Positions 1-5,984 of a stretch of DNA of 11,560 bases are shown one piece after another (positions within the stretch are counted from its first letter, which is position 1; every line of letters begins with the position of its first letter). The stretch spans positions 1 to 11,560 of the forward strand of contig DAAP01000064.1 of assembly GCA_001701165.1 (NCBI GenBank), written 5' to 3'. The notes beneath the pieces were generated by a model that saw nothing but the letters and a program-made list of their open reading frames with translations, was not told the origin of the DNA and did no database searches. The DNA comes from Bacteroidales bacterium H4 (GTDB lineage Bacteria; Bacteroidota; Bacteroidia; Bacteroidales; Muribaculaceae). A program made the position numbers and the translations under genes.

Positions 1-23
1 TAATTTGATGCGGTTGCCCTGGG
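1..23 (+). repeat. Left copy of a 23-bp long-range inverted repeat
   Basis: This stretch starts TAATTTGATGCGG and ends TTGCCCTGGG. Its reverse complement occurs at 11511-11533 with a single mismatch (position 12 here against 11522 there). The copy touches the window edge, so it may extend further left. It lies about 30 bp upstream of the -7-like element of the WYL regulator gene. Function unknown: it could be a shared regulatory site, an interspersed repeat or a recombination site. Confidence 0.85.
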
Positions 24-29
24 AATGGG

Positions 30-61
30 TGTGCGGTTGTGGTAAATAATGCGTACCTTTG
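30..61 (+). promoter_or_regulatory. Candidate promoter of the WYL regulator gene
   Basis: TACCTTTG at 54-61 fits the Bacteroidota -7 consensus TAnnTTTG. The -33 element is poor: TGTG at 30-33 has the right 20-nt spacing, while GTTG at 36-39 is a better match but only 14 nt away. Transcription would start near 67, giving a leader of about 30 nt that includes an AATAATAATA run and no Shine-Dalgarno sequence, as is normal in this phylum. Confidence 0.6.
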
Positions 62-96
62 CGTATTAGGAATAATAATACCATAGGCCAATCGAC

Positions 97-1038
97 ATGA
101 CTCAAATACACAAATATACTTGGCTTATAGAAACCATACGCCAGTTCGGACCGCTGACTCTCAAAGAAATATCCGAGCGCTGGGAGAATAACCGCAATAT
201 CAGTGAGGGACGTACGCTTCCGCGCCAGACATTTAACCGCTGGGTCAACGCCATAGCTACGCAGTTCGGCGTCGAAATCAAATGTGACGTCCATAATGGA
301 TATACATATTGTATTGACAACTACGAAGAAGCTTTGCCGGATGACAGCCTGAGCCGTTGGATGGTGGATACGTATGCCATGTGCGATGTATTGGCCGACA
401 ACCGCGATATACGACATCGTATATCTGTGCCGCCTATACCATCGGGACACTCGAATTTGGTCAAGGCGCTCTCGGCTATACGTAACAATAATGGACTATA
501 CATTACTTACCAACGCTTCGGCTGCGATCCTTATGAAATCTTTGTATATCCGTTGTGCGTACGCTTGTATGACAACCGCTGGTATCTTGTGGGCGAGCGT
601 CAGGACGGCTTGCACCGCACCTATAGCCTTGACCGAATTCTTGCGCTAAGGCCTTCAGGCACGATTCCGGAGGCAATCAAGGGCTTTGATGCCGATGCGT
701 ATTTTCGTGATAGTTTCGGTATAGTTAAGAAGGACAATGTCAAGCCTTGCATAATCACCATACGTGCCTACGGCAATCACGTCAACTATATGCGCACTCT
801 GCCGATGCACCAAAGCCAGGAGGAAATCGGGCACGGCACCGATGAATACGGCGAATATGCCGACTTCAAATATTTTATGGCTCCGACATACGATTTGGTG
901 ATGCATATTGCCGGCCTTGGATGCATGGTTCGCGTTCTTAAGCCGCAGTCATTGGCCGAAACCATGTGCGATTGGATACTAAATACGGCAAAAATGTATG
1001 GCCGACACCTGTCTTCGTCCGAGAATACGACGATGTGA
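97..1038 (+). CDS. WYL-domain transcriptional regulator
   Basis: A 313-aa cytoplasmic regulator. Residues about 7-75 form an N-terminal helix-turn-helix-like region (LTLKEISERW, then RQTFNRWVNAI), followed by a linker. The WYL domain spans about 120-190 and contains YPLCVRLYDNRWYLVGER, with the W-Y-L triplet at 162-164, then TYSLDRI. The C-terminal part (about 215-300) matches the WCX extension. WYL proteins are ligand- or nucleic-acid-responsive regulators of stress, DNA damage and defence genes; the ligand here cannot be told. The ATG at 97 is chosen because it follows the promoter candidate by about 30 nt. The gene stands alone, with 178 bp to trpB and a separate promoter candidate there. 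No defence genes are adjacent, so a housekeeping or metabolic target is as likely. Family assignment is firm; targets are unknown. Confidence 0.9.
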   Translation: MTQIHKYTWLIETIRQFGPLTLKEISERWENNRNISEGRTLPRQTFNRWVNAIATQFGVEIKCDVHNGYTYCIDNYEEALPDDSLSRWMVDTYAMCDVLADNRDIRHRISVPPIPSGHSNLVKALSAIRNNNGLYITYQRFGCDPYEIFVYPLCVRLYDNRWYLVGERQDGLHRTYSLDRILALRPSGTIPEAIKGFDADAYFRDSFGIVKKDNVKPCIITIRAYGNHVNYMRTLPMHQSQEEIGHGTDEYGEYADFKYFMAPTYDLVMHIAGLGCMVRVLKPQSLAETMCDWILNTAKMYGRHLSSSENTTM

Positions 1039-1044
1039 AACGAG

Positions 1045-1057
1045 CGCTCTATGAGCG
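1045..1057 (+). terminator. Weak hairpin after the WYL gene
   Basis: CGCTC at 1045-1049 pairs with GAGCG at 1053-1057 around a 3-nt loop, 6 nt after the stop codon. The stem is short and there is no adjacent T-tract, so it is only a possible terminator. The rest of 1058-1128 is AT-rich and shows nothing else I can identify. Confidence 0.2.
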
Positions 1058-1128
1058 AGTTGGTTGCATATTGGATGTTTATTTGTAATTTTTATTAGAA
1101 AAATGCTATGCGGGTCGCTAAAATTTTG

Positions 1129-1136
1129 TACTTTTG
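1129..1136 (+). promoter_or_regulatory. Candidate -7 element of the trpB promoter
   Basis: TACTTTTG matches TAnnTTTG exactly and sits in AT-rich DNA. I see no convincing -33 TTTG at the expected spacing. The predicted start is near 1143, giving a leader of about 70 nt with an A-rich stretch directly before the trpB ATG. This leader contains the palindrome at 1162-1177. Confidence 0.6.
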
Positions 1137-1161
1137 TCGCCGGTACAAAAACAGCTACTGC

Positions 1162-1177
1162 ACGGAGTCGACTCCGT
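1162..1177. promoter_or_regulatory. Perfect 16-bp palindrome in the trpB leader
   Basis: ACGGAGTCGACTCCGT is identical to its own reverse complement. In RNA it can fold as a 6-bp stem (ACGGAG/CTCCGT) closed by a TCGA tetraloop. It lies about 20 nt after the predicted transcription start and 40 nt before the ATG. It could be an operator for a dimeric repressor or a leader hairpin; neither is shown. There is no T-run after it, so it is unlikely to be a simple terminator. Confidence 0.5.
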
Positions 1178-1216
1178 AAACAATCTTAAACCAACATTAT
1201 AAACAACCGACAACCA

Positions 1217-2593
1217 ATGGACAAACAGAAGCGTTACCTCCTCAGTGAACAGGAGATTCCGACACACTGGTACAACATTCAGGCGGATATGCCCAATAAG
1301 CCCCTGCCGCCGCTAAACCCCGCTACCGGCCAACCGCTGAAGCCCGAAGACCTTTTCCCCATCTTTGCAGAAGAACTTTGCCGTCAAGAGCTCAATCAGA
1401 AGGACGAGTGGATAGAGATACCCGAGGAGGTACGTGATATGTACAAATATTGGCGCTCCACGCCGCTTGTTCGCGCCTACGGCCTTGAGAAGGCTATAGG
1501 TACACCTGCTCATATATACTTCAAGAACGAAAGTGTCAGCCCCATGGGGTCGCACAAACTTAATAGTGCCATACCCCAGGCATACTATTGCAAGAAGGAG
1601 GGCGTCACCAACATCACCACCGAGACCGGCGCAGGTCAGTGGGGCGCATCGCTGGCATACGCCGCGCGCCTCTTCGGCCTCGAAGCCGCCGTATACCAGG
1701 TTAAGATATCTTATGAGCAGAAGCCGTACCGCCGTAGTATTATGAACACTTTCGGAGCCCAGGTGACACCTTCGCCGTCTATGTCCACTCGTGCCGGCAA
1801 GGATATCCTTACGGCCGATCCCAACCATCAAGGATCGCTGGGTACGGCCATCAGTGAGGCTTTGGAATTGGCACAGACCACGCCCAACTGCAAGTATACT
1901 CTCGGATCGGTATTAAGCCATGTGTCCTTACACCAGACAATTATCGGTCTTGAGGCCGAGAAGCAGATGGCTATGGCCGGCGAATATCCCGATGTCGTTA
2001 TCGCATGTTTCGGCGGCGGCAGCAACTTCGGCGGCATAGCTTTTCCCTTTATGCGCCACCTTTTTGACGGCACGCACACGGATACGCGATATATAGCAGC
2101 CGAGCCGGCATCGTGTCCCAAGTTGACACGCGGCGTCTTCCAGTATGACTTCGGTGACGAGGCCGGATACACGCCTCTGCTGCCGATGTTCACCTTGGGA
2201 CACAATTTCCGTCCGGCCAATATACATGCCGGCGGTCTGCGCTATCATGGTGCCGGTGTCATTGTCAGCCAGTTATTGAAAGACAAGTTGATGGAAGCAG
2301 TAGACATCGAACAGCTCGAAAGTTTTGATGCCGGAGTGCTCTTTGCGTGTGCCGAGGGTATTATTCCTGCGCCCGAGTCATCGCATGCCATAGCTGCTGC
2401 CATCCGCGAGGCCAAGAAGTGTGCCGAAACCGGCGAGGAAAAAGTTATCCTGTTCAATCTCTCGGGTCACGGTCTGATAGATATGGGTTCGTACGACCGC
2501 TATTTCAACGGCGACCTCTTCAATTACGATGTCACTGACGCCGAAATTCGCAAGAATCTCGCCGATAGTCCCGTGCCTCAGCCCGGCAAGTGA
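1217..2593 (+). CDS. Tryptophan synthase beta chain, TrpB2 type
   Basis: A 458-aa PLP enzyme expected to join indole and L-serine to make L-tryptophan. The N-terminal block (HWYNIQADMPNKPLPPLNP) and the length are typical of TrpB2, which is longer than the usual ~400-aa TrpB1. Lys114 in GSHKLNSA is the PLP Schiff-base lysine. ETGAGQWG at 136-143 holds the catalytic glutamate; Trp where TrpB1 has His is the usual TrpB2 form. GGGSN at 266-270 is the PLP phosphate-binding loop. No trpA or other trp gene is nearby, which fits the TrpB2 habit of standing outside the trp operon. Such enzymes are thought to work without a tight alpha partner, for example in indole salvage, but the physiological role here is inferred. 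The start at 1217 is supported by the A-rich leader and the full N-terminal block. Confidence 0.92.
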   Translation: MDKQKRYLLSEQEIPTHWYNIQADMPNKPLPPLNPATGQPLKPEDLFPIFAEELCRQELNQKDEWIEIPEEVRDMYKYWRSTPLVRAYGLEKAIGTPAHIYFKNESVSPMGSHKLNSAIPQAYYCKKEGVTNITTETGAGQWGASLAYAARLFGLEAAVYQVKISYEQKPYRRSIMNTFGAQVTPSPSMSTRAGKDILTADPNHQGSLGTAISEALELAQTTPNCKYTLGSVLSHVSLHQTIIGLEAEKQMAMAGEYPDVVIACFGGGSNFGGIAFPFMRHLFDGTHTDTRYIAAEPASCPKLTRGVFQYDFGDEAGYTPLLPMFTLGHNFRPANIHAGGLRYHGAGVIVSQLLKDKLMEAVDIEQLESFDAGVLFACAEGIIPAPESSHAIAAAIREAKKCAETGEEKVILFNLSGHGLIDMGSYDRYFNGDLFNYDVTDAEIRKNLADSPVPQPGK

Positions 2594-2623
2594 TGCCGAG
2601 TCCGTTGTGCACATTCTATAAAA

Positions 2624-2644
2624 ACAGGCTGTAATACAGCTTGT
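2624..2644 (+). terminator. Hairpin after trpB, probable terminator
   Basis: ACAGGCTGT at 2624-2632 pairs with ACAGCTTGT at 2636-2644 (9 bp with one G-T pair, 3-nt loop), 30 nt after the trpB stop. It is followed by ATATACCTAATT rather than a clean T-tract, so termination may be incomplete or helped by other factors. Confidence 0.45.
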
Positions 2645-2672
2645 ATATACCTAATTCGGATCTACACAAATG

Positions 2673-2724
2673 CTTCCGTCGGGAAGGTGTCGCAGCTCTA
2701 AGCCGCGCGTCTTCCCGGCGGAAG
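2673..2724. repeat. 14-bp inverted repeat with a 24-nt loop
   Basis: CTTCCGTCGGGAAG at 2673-2686 pairs along its full length with CTTCCCGGCGGAAG at 2711-2724, with one T-G wobble. The loop (2687-2710) is GC-rich and carries GGTGTCGC, which recurs at 2762-2769. It lies 80 nt after the trpB stop. It may be a second terminator, a REP-like intergenic repeat or part of a small RNA. There is no T-tract on either side. Confidence 0.6.
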
Positions 2725-2863
2725 TTGGTTATTGATAAGGCGAAAAAAAGGTTGAAGCGAAGGTGTCGCGGTCTTTGAGACAGATATTGTTCCAAAAAAG
2801 TGTGTCTGAGACAAAAGCAATAAAAAAGGTTTTTATATCTTCTTTTAGATAGACTGAAAACTT

Positions 2864-2895
2864 ATTGTTGGGACGAGTAAATTATTGTATATTTG
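2864..2895 (+). promoter_or_regulatory. Distal promoter candidate upstream of the MATE gene (P1)
   Basis: ATTG at 2864-2867, a 20-nt spacer, then TATATTTG at 2888-2895 make a near-consensus Bacteroidota promoter. Predicted start is near 2902, 280 nt upstream of the MATE ATG. No credible ORF follows directly, so it drives either a long MATE leader or a small RNA. Confidence 0.55.
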
Positions 2896-2921
2896 CCTCG
2901 AACTTTGACGTGCGAATAAGG

Positions 2922-2937
2922 TCCCGAAATGTCGGGA
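2922..2937 (+). other. Small hairpin downstream of P1
   Basis: TCCCGA at 2922-2927 pairs with TCGGGA at 2932-2937 around a 4-nt loop (AATG). It falls about 20 nt into the transcript predicted from P1. With no T-tract it is not an obvious terminator; it may be a structural element of a leader or small RNA. Confidence 0.35.
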
Positions 2938-3017
2938 TGTGGCCGTATTGTGGAGTAAGCAGCCAAACAGACAAATTAAAACAATCAAGTAAAAACACTT
3001 GCCACTTGACTCTACAG

Positions 3018-3040
3018 ACTTTTTGCATATCGCAAAAAGT
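3018..3040. promoter_or_regulatory. Operator-like perfect dyad overlapping promoter P2
   Basis: ACTTTTTGC at 3018-3026 and GCAAAAAGT at 3032-3040 are exact reverse complements separated by ATATC. The dyad covers the -33 region and ends 2 nt before the -7 element of P2. A site here would let a dimeric regulator block the promoter, which is common for efflux pump genes. No regulator gene is next to it; the WYL regulator is the nearest, about 2 kb away. Confidence 0.45.
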
Positions 3041-3050
3041 TGTACCTTTG
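3022..3050 (+). promoter_or_regulatory. Proximal promoter candidate of the MATE gene (P2)
   Basis: TTTG at 3022-3025 and TACCTTTG at 3043-3050, followed by CAGCCC. The -7 element is an excellent match; the 17-nt spacing is a little short against the usual 19-21. Predicted start near 3057 gives a leader of about 127 nt before the MATE ATG. Confidence 0.6.
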
Positions 3051-3086
3051 CAGCCCTGAAATAGCACGCGGCATCATCGGAGGGCA

Positions 3087-3107
3087 ATGGACTGCCGGAT
3101 AAGATGA
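3087..3107 (+). CDS. Possible 6-codon upstream ORF
   Basis: ATG GAC TGC CGG ATA AGA TGA encodes MDCRIR. The stop overlaps the start of the next small ORF as ATGA (3104-3107), a typical translational coupling arrangement. A GGAGGG lies 3 nt upstream of its ATG. It is too short to judge by coding signals and could be chance. Confidence 0.15.
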   Translation: MDCRIR

Positions 3108-3208
3108 AGTTGGCACAAGAAAAACTTGTCAAAGCGGGTGCCCGTTTCAATATTATTCGTCTAACCCATTACATTACAATGTTATGCAACGTGACCAAAT
3201 TGATTTAG
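3104..3208 (+). CDS. Possible 34-aa leader peptide overlapping the MATE start
   Basis: Starts MKLAQEKLVKAGARFN and ends TKLI, with stop TAG at 3206-3208, so it overlaps the first 25 nt of the MATE gene in another frame. It lies within the leader predicted from P2. No known family is recognised. Its position suggests it might control access to the MATE start codon, but the coding status is unproven. Confidence 0.2.
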   Translation: MKLAQEKLVKAGARFNIIRLTHYITMLCNVTKLI

Positions 3209-4539
3209 GCACCGTCAAGGTTTCACGACTTTTCCGCTTATACTTTTTCCCGACGCTTATGGGTATGCTGTCGCTGTGCGCGGTCACGGCAATAGACGGC
3301 ATCTTCGTAGGACATAGTACCGGCAGCGACGGTCTTGCTGCTGTCAACATCTGCATTGCGCCTACGATGGTAATTGTGGGCATCGGGTTAATGTTTGGCG
3401 TGGGCGCTTCGGTGGTGTGCTCGATACACTTGGCGCGGCAGCGGTTGAAAGCTGCACGTATCAATGCCACGCAGGCTCTATTGGCAGGTGTCATTGCCGT
3501 ATTGTTGTTCCTGGCTCTGACACTGTCGGCACCGCGTTCGACGGCACGCATTCTCGGATGTTCGGATACGCTAATGCCTTTGGTGCTGGATTATATGCCG
3601 TGGATATTCCTATGCTGCCTTTTCCAAATATGTGGCGCCATCGGGCTGTTTATTGTCCGACTTGATGGGGCTCCGCGCTACGCTATGTGGTGCAACCTCA
3701 TTCCGGCGCTGCTAAATATTGTGCTTGACTACGTGTTTATGTTTCCTTTGGGTATGGGGCTCATGGGTGCCGGCATCGCAACGCTTATCAGCTGTGCTGT
3801 CGGCGGTACTATGGCTTTGGTTTATCTCATCGGATACGCCGGGCAGCTTCGGCTGATACGCTTCAAGCTGTCCGCCAAGAGTTTGCGCTTGACACTTCGC
3901 AATCTCGGGTATCAATGCCGCATAGGCATCTCGGCTTTGCTGGGTGAGGCTACTATGGGGATGCTGATGTTTATGGGCAATATTGTGTTTATGAGCTATC
4001 TGGGTGATGATGGCGTGGGCGCGTTTTCCATAGCTTGCTATTACTGCCCGTTTGTTTTCATGATTGGCAATGCTATAGCGCAGTCGGTCCAGCCGATAAT
4101 AAGTTACAATTATGGTCAGGGCAAGCATCATCGAGTGGTACAGGCCGAGCGTCTTGCCGTGATTTGTGCCGGCTTGTGCAGCGCTCTGGTTACGGGGGCT
4201 TTTGTCGTCTTTCCAGGCCAAATGATTGCGCTATTTCTCGGCGGCGTTTCCGATGCAGTGGACATTGCAGTTAATGGATTTCCGCTATTTGCTGTTGCCT
4301 TTGTGTTTTTTGTTTTCAATCTGACGGCTATAGGTTACTTTCAGGCTGTAGAGAAAGCGTGGGTCGCTATAGTGTTTGCGCTGTTGCGCGGATTGGTTTT
4401 TATGGTTCCGAGTTTCCTGCTACTCCCCGAAATTATCGGGACGAGCGGTATTTGGCTGGCTTTAGGATTGAGCGAGGCGTTGACTTCGGTATGCATCCTC
4501 GGCTATTATCTTCACGAAAGGCGTAAGGCTTGGTCCTGA
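3184..4539 (+). CDS. MATE-family multidrug/cation efflux transporter
   Basis: A 451-aa inner membrane protein with about 12 hydrophobic segments, the normal MATE length and topology. Family marks are TAIDGIFVGH at 35-44, DGLAAVNI at 49-56, the NIVLDYVFMFPLGMGLMGAG block at 178-197, and QPIISYNYGQGKHHRV at 303-318, the conserved MATE motif after the seventh helix. It probably exports drugs or metabolites in exchange for sodium or protons; the substrate cannot be read from sequence. The ATG at 3184 is the first in its frame: an in-frame stop lies at 3100 with no ATG between. It follows two promoter candidates and an operator-like dyad, suggesting regulated expression. It converges on tilS with only 13 nt between the stop codons and no visible terminator there. 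Confidence 0.92.
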   Translation: MQRDQIDLGTVKVSRLFRLYFFPTLMGMLSLCAVTAIDGIFVGHSTGSDGLAAVNICIAPTMVIVGIGLMFGVGASVVCSIHLARQRLKAARINATQALLAGVIAVLLFLALTLSAPRSTARILGCSDTLMPLVLDYMPWIFLCCLFQICGAIGLFIVRLDGAPRYAMWCNLIPALLNIVLDYVFMFPLGMGLMGAGIATLISCAVGGTMALVYLIGYAGQLRLIRFKLSAKSLRLTLRNLGYQCRIGISALLGEATMGMLMFMGNIVFMSYLGDDGVGAFSIACYYCPFVFMIGNAIAQSVQPIISYNYGQGKHHRVVQAERLAVICAGLCSALVTGAFVVFPGQMIALFLGGVSDAVDIAVNGFPLFAVAFVFFVFNLTAIGYFQAVEKAWVAIVFALLRGLVFMVPSFLLLPEIIGTSGIWLALGLSEALTSVCILGYYLHERRKAWS

Positions 4540-4552
4540 AATGGCTGTATCG

Positions 4553-5920
4553 TCACATGTTGGTGGCTTTTAAGCGAAAATAGCGTTGGGTTTGATTTGT
4601 CACCGGATAGTGTGACGAGTTTTTGAGGCCGACCACCCAAAGGATTGTGTCGCCGTGGCATAAGAGCAGGGCGCGTTGCTTTTCGTTCGCGGACAATTTG
4701 GCATCGCTGAAAATGTCGCTGACCAGCGTGGTGAACGGAGCACCGAACGGCTTAATACGGTCGCCATGGCGCCAGTGTCTCAGTGTCAGCGGTGTATCGT
4801 CAGACGTGATGGCTGCATCGAGGTATAGCACCGAGGCATCAGGGCGTCGCGGACGTATAAAGTCGGCTGCATCGTGTTCTTCAATGGAAATACTTATTCC
4901 GACTTGCGGAACATCCACCGTACTTATTCGGTTCGGGTGTATCTCGGCCACCGTGTCGCCTTCCGGTTGTGGGTTGGCGCCGCCAATGGTGAGTATGCCC
5001 CGGTCGAGCATAGCTGTATTCTTTTGTGTGCCTATGAATTGCAGTCCGGTATGTCTTTGCGTAACGGCGGTGACAATGTTGTATGCTACATCGGCTACAA
5101 ATCCGTGCGGGCGCAGATACTCGACAAGTAACATCGTGCCGTTGTCGTGTCCGTATCGCTTCAGCAGTGCTGTTACGTCCAGGCGTGAGGCATCGCCGAA
5201 GACCGCAAGTGCATCGTCCACCAATGTTCGGTATAGCTCGTAGTTTTGGCGCACGTTGCCTACCGAGGCGGCGAGCGAGGCCATGGATTCCGGCCCGAAT
5301 TCGCGTGCCACGGTTGGCAATACGACATTGCGCAGACGGTTGCGCTTATAGTCGTTAGAGGCGTTGGAACTGTCGTCCACCCAATGCAGACCGCGTTGTT
5401 GCAGGTATCGGCATATTTCCGGGCGCGTGACCTCCAAAAGCGGCCGCACAATGTGTCCCGACTTGGGTGCAATGCCGGCCATTCCGGCGATACCGGTGCC
5501 GCGCAGCATATTCAGCATCGCTGTTTCTACATTGTCTTCGCGGTGATGGCCTACGGCGATGGCAACGGCGTTGTGCCGGACGCGAAGCTGCTCGAACCAT
5601 CGGTAGCGAAGGCTGCGACAAGCCATTTCGATACTTTCGCCCGTGCCTTGGCGGTAGGCTTCGGTGTCGAAATCTATGACCCGGCTTTCGGCTGCGAGGT
5701 TGTCAGCTATGGCTATGGCGTGATCACGGTCGCGCAACGATTCGTCACCGCGCAGGTTGAAGTTGCAGTGTGCAGCTATACATTTGTAGCCCAAAGCTGA
5801 AAGAACTGCCAGCAACGCCACCGAATCGGCACCGCCGCTCAGTCCCACAACTACGCAATCGCCCGGCGTAAGCAGCGAGTGTCGTCGGATGTAGCCTTCT
5901 ATTTTTTTCTCGAACTCCAT
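4553..5920 (-). CDS. tilS: tRNA(Ile)-lysidine synthase
   Basis: A 455-aa cytosolic enzyme that attaches lysine to C34 of tRNA-Ile with CAU anticodon, using ATP, so that it reads AUA as isoleucine. The N-terminal PP-loop ATPase has SGGADS at 28-33; HCNFNLRG at 51-58, GHHREDNVET at 124-133 and DDSSNASNDYKRNRLR at 182-197 are typical TilS motifs. The C-terminal TilS_C domain (about 375-450) includes RHWRHGDRIKPFG and LVSDIFSDAK. The frame can be opened 13 codons further (GTG at 5959), but that start lies inside a strong hairpin; ATG at 5920 begins MEFEKKIEGY, like other family members. It is last in the minus-strand cluster, 64 nt after the esterase gene. Usually essential. Confidence 0.95.
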   Translation of the reverse strand: MEFEKKIEGYIRRHSLLTPGDCVVVGLSGGADSVALLAVLSALGYKCIAAHCNFNLRGDESLRDRDHAIAIADNLAAESRVIDFDTEAYRQGTGESIEMACRSLRYRWFEQLRVRHNAVAIAVGHHREDNVETAMLNMLRGTGIAGMAGIAPKSGHIVRPLLEVTRPEICRYLQQRGLHWVDDSSNASNDYKRNRLRNVVLPTVAREFGPESMASLAASVGNVRQNYELYRTLVDDALAVFGDASRLDVTALLKRYGHDNGTMLLVEYLRPHGFVADVAYNIVTAVTQRHTGLQFIGTQKNTAMLDRGILTIGGANPQPEGDTVAEIHPNRISTVDVPQVGISISIEEHDAADFIRPRRPDASVLYLDAAITSDDTPLTLRHWRHGDRIKPFGAPFTTLVSDIFSDAKLSANEKQRALLLCHGDTILWVVGLKNSSHYPVTNQTQRYFRLKATNM

Positions 5921-5940
5921 AGCAAAAGCTGTTATAATAG

Positions 5941-5971
5941 AGGAGGGATGCGGCACCACCGCATCCCTCCT
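5941..5971 (-). terminator. Strong 13-bp hairpin between the esterase gene and tilS
   Basis: A perfect 13-bp stem (5941-5953 with 5959-5971, AGGAGGGATGCGG on the minus strand) closed by a 5-nt loop, 13 nt after the esterase stop and 20 nt before the tilS ATG. The bases after it (CTATTATAAC) are AT-rich without a clean T-tract. It is most likely a terminator or attenuator that lowers tilS transcription, or a structure protecting the upstream mRNA end. I see no clear promoter between it and tilS. Confidence 0.65.
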
Positions 5972-5984
5972 TGTGGTTGTGTGC

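Noticed and set aside
8..49. 13-codon ORF (MRLPWEWVCGCGK) in the left repeat, resembling MPLPWGMSGG in the right copy
   Set aside because: The resemblance follows directly from the shared DNA repeat, and the predicted transcription start lies downstream of it.
1051..1098. 15-codon ORF with one Trp codon upstream of trpB, considered as a trp leader peptide
   Set aside because: It lies upstream of the trpB promoter candidate, has a single Trp codon and no associated attenuator structure.
2845..3150. Minus-strand 101-codon ORF in the trpB-MATE gap
   Set aside because: It runs across both plus-strand promoter candidates and the dyad, matches no family I recognise and has no convincing promoter.
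3057..3183. Riboswitch in the MATE leader (guanidine, TPP, SAM classes considered)
   Set aside because: None of the conserved core motifs of these classes is present; only short local stems were found.
4623..5243. Long plus-strand ORFs opposite tilS, and similar ones opposite the esterase, S41, coaD and parE genes
   Set aside because: They are antisense shadows of well-recognised genes and show no family motifs of their own.
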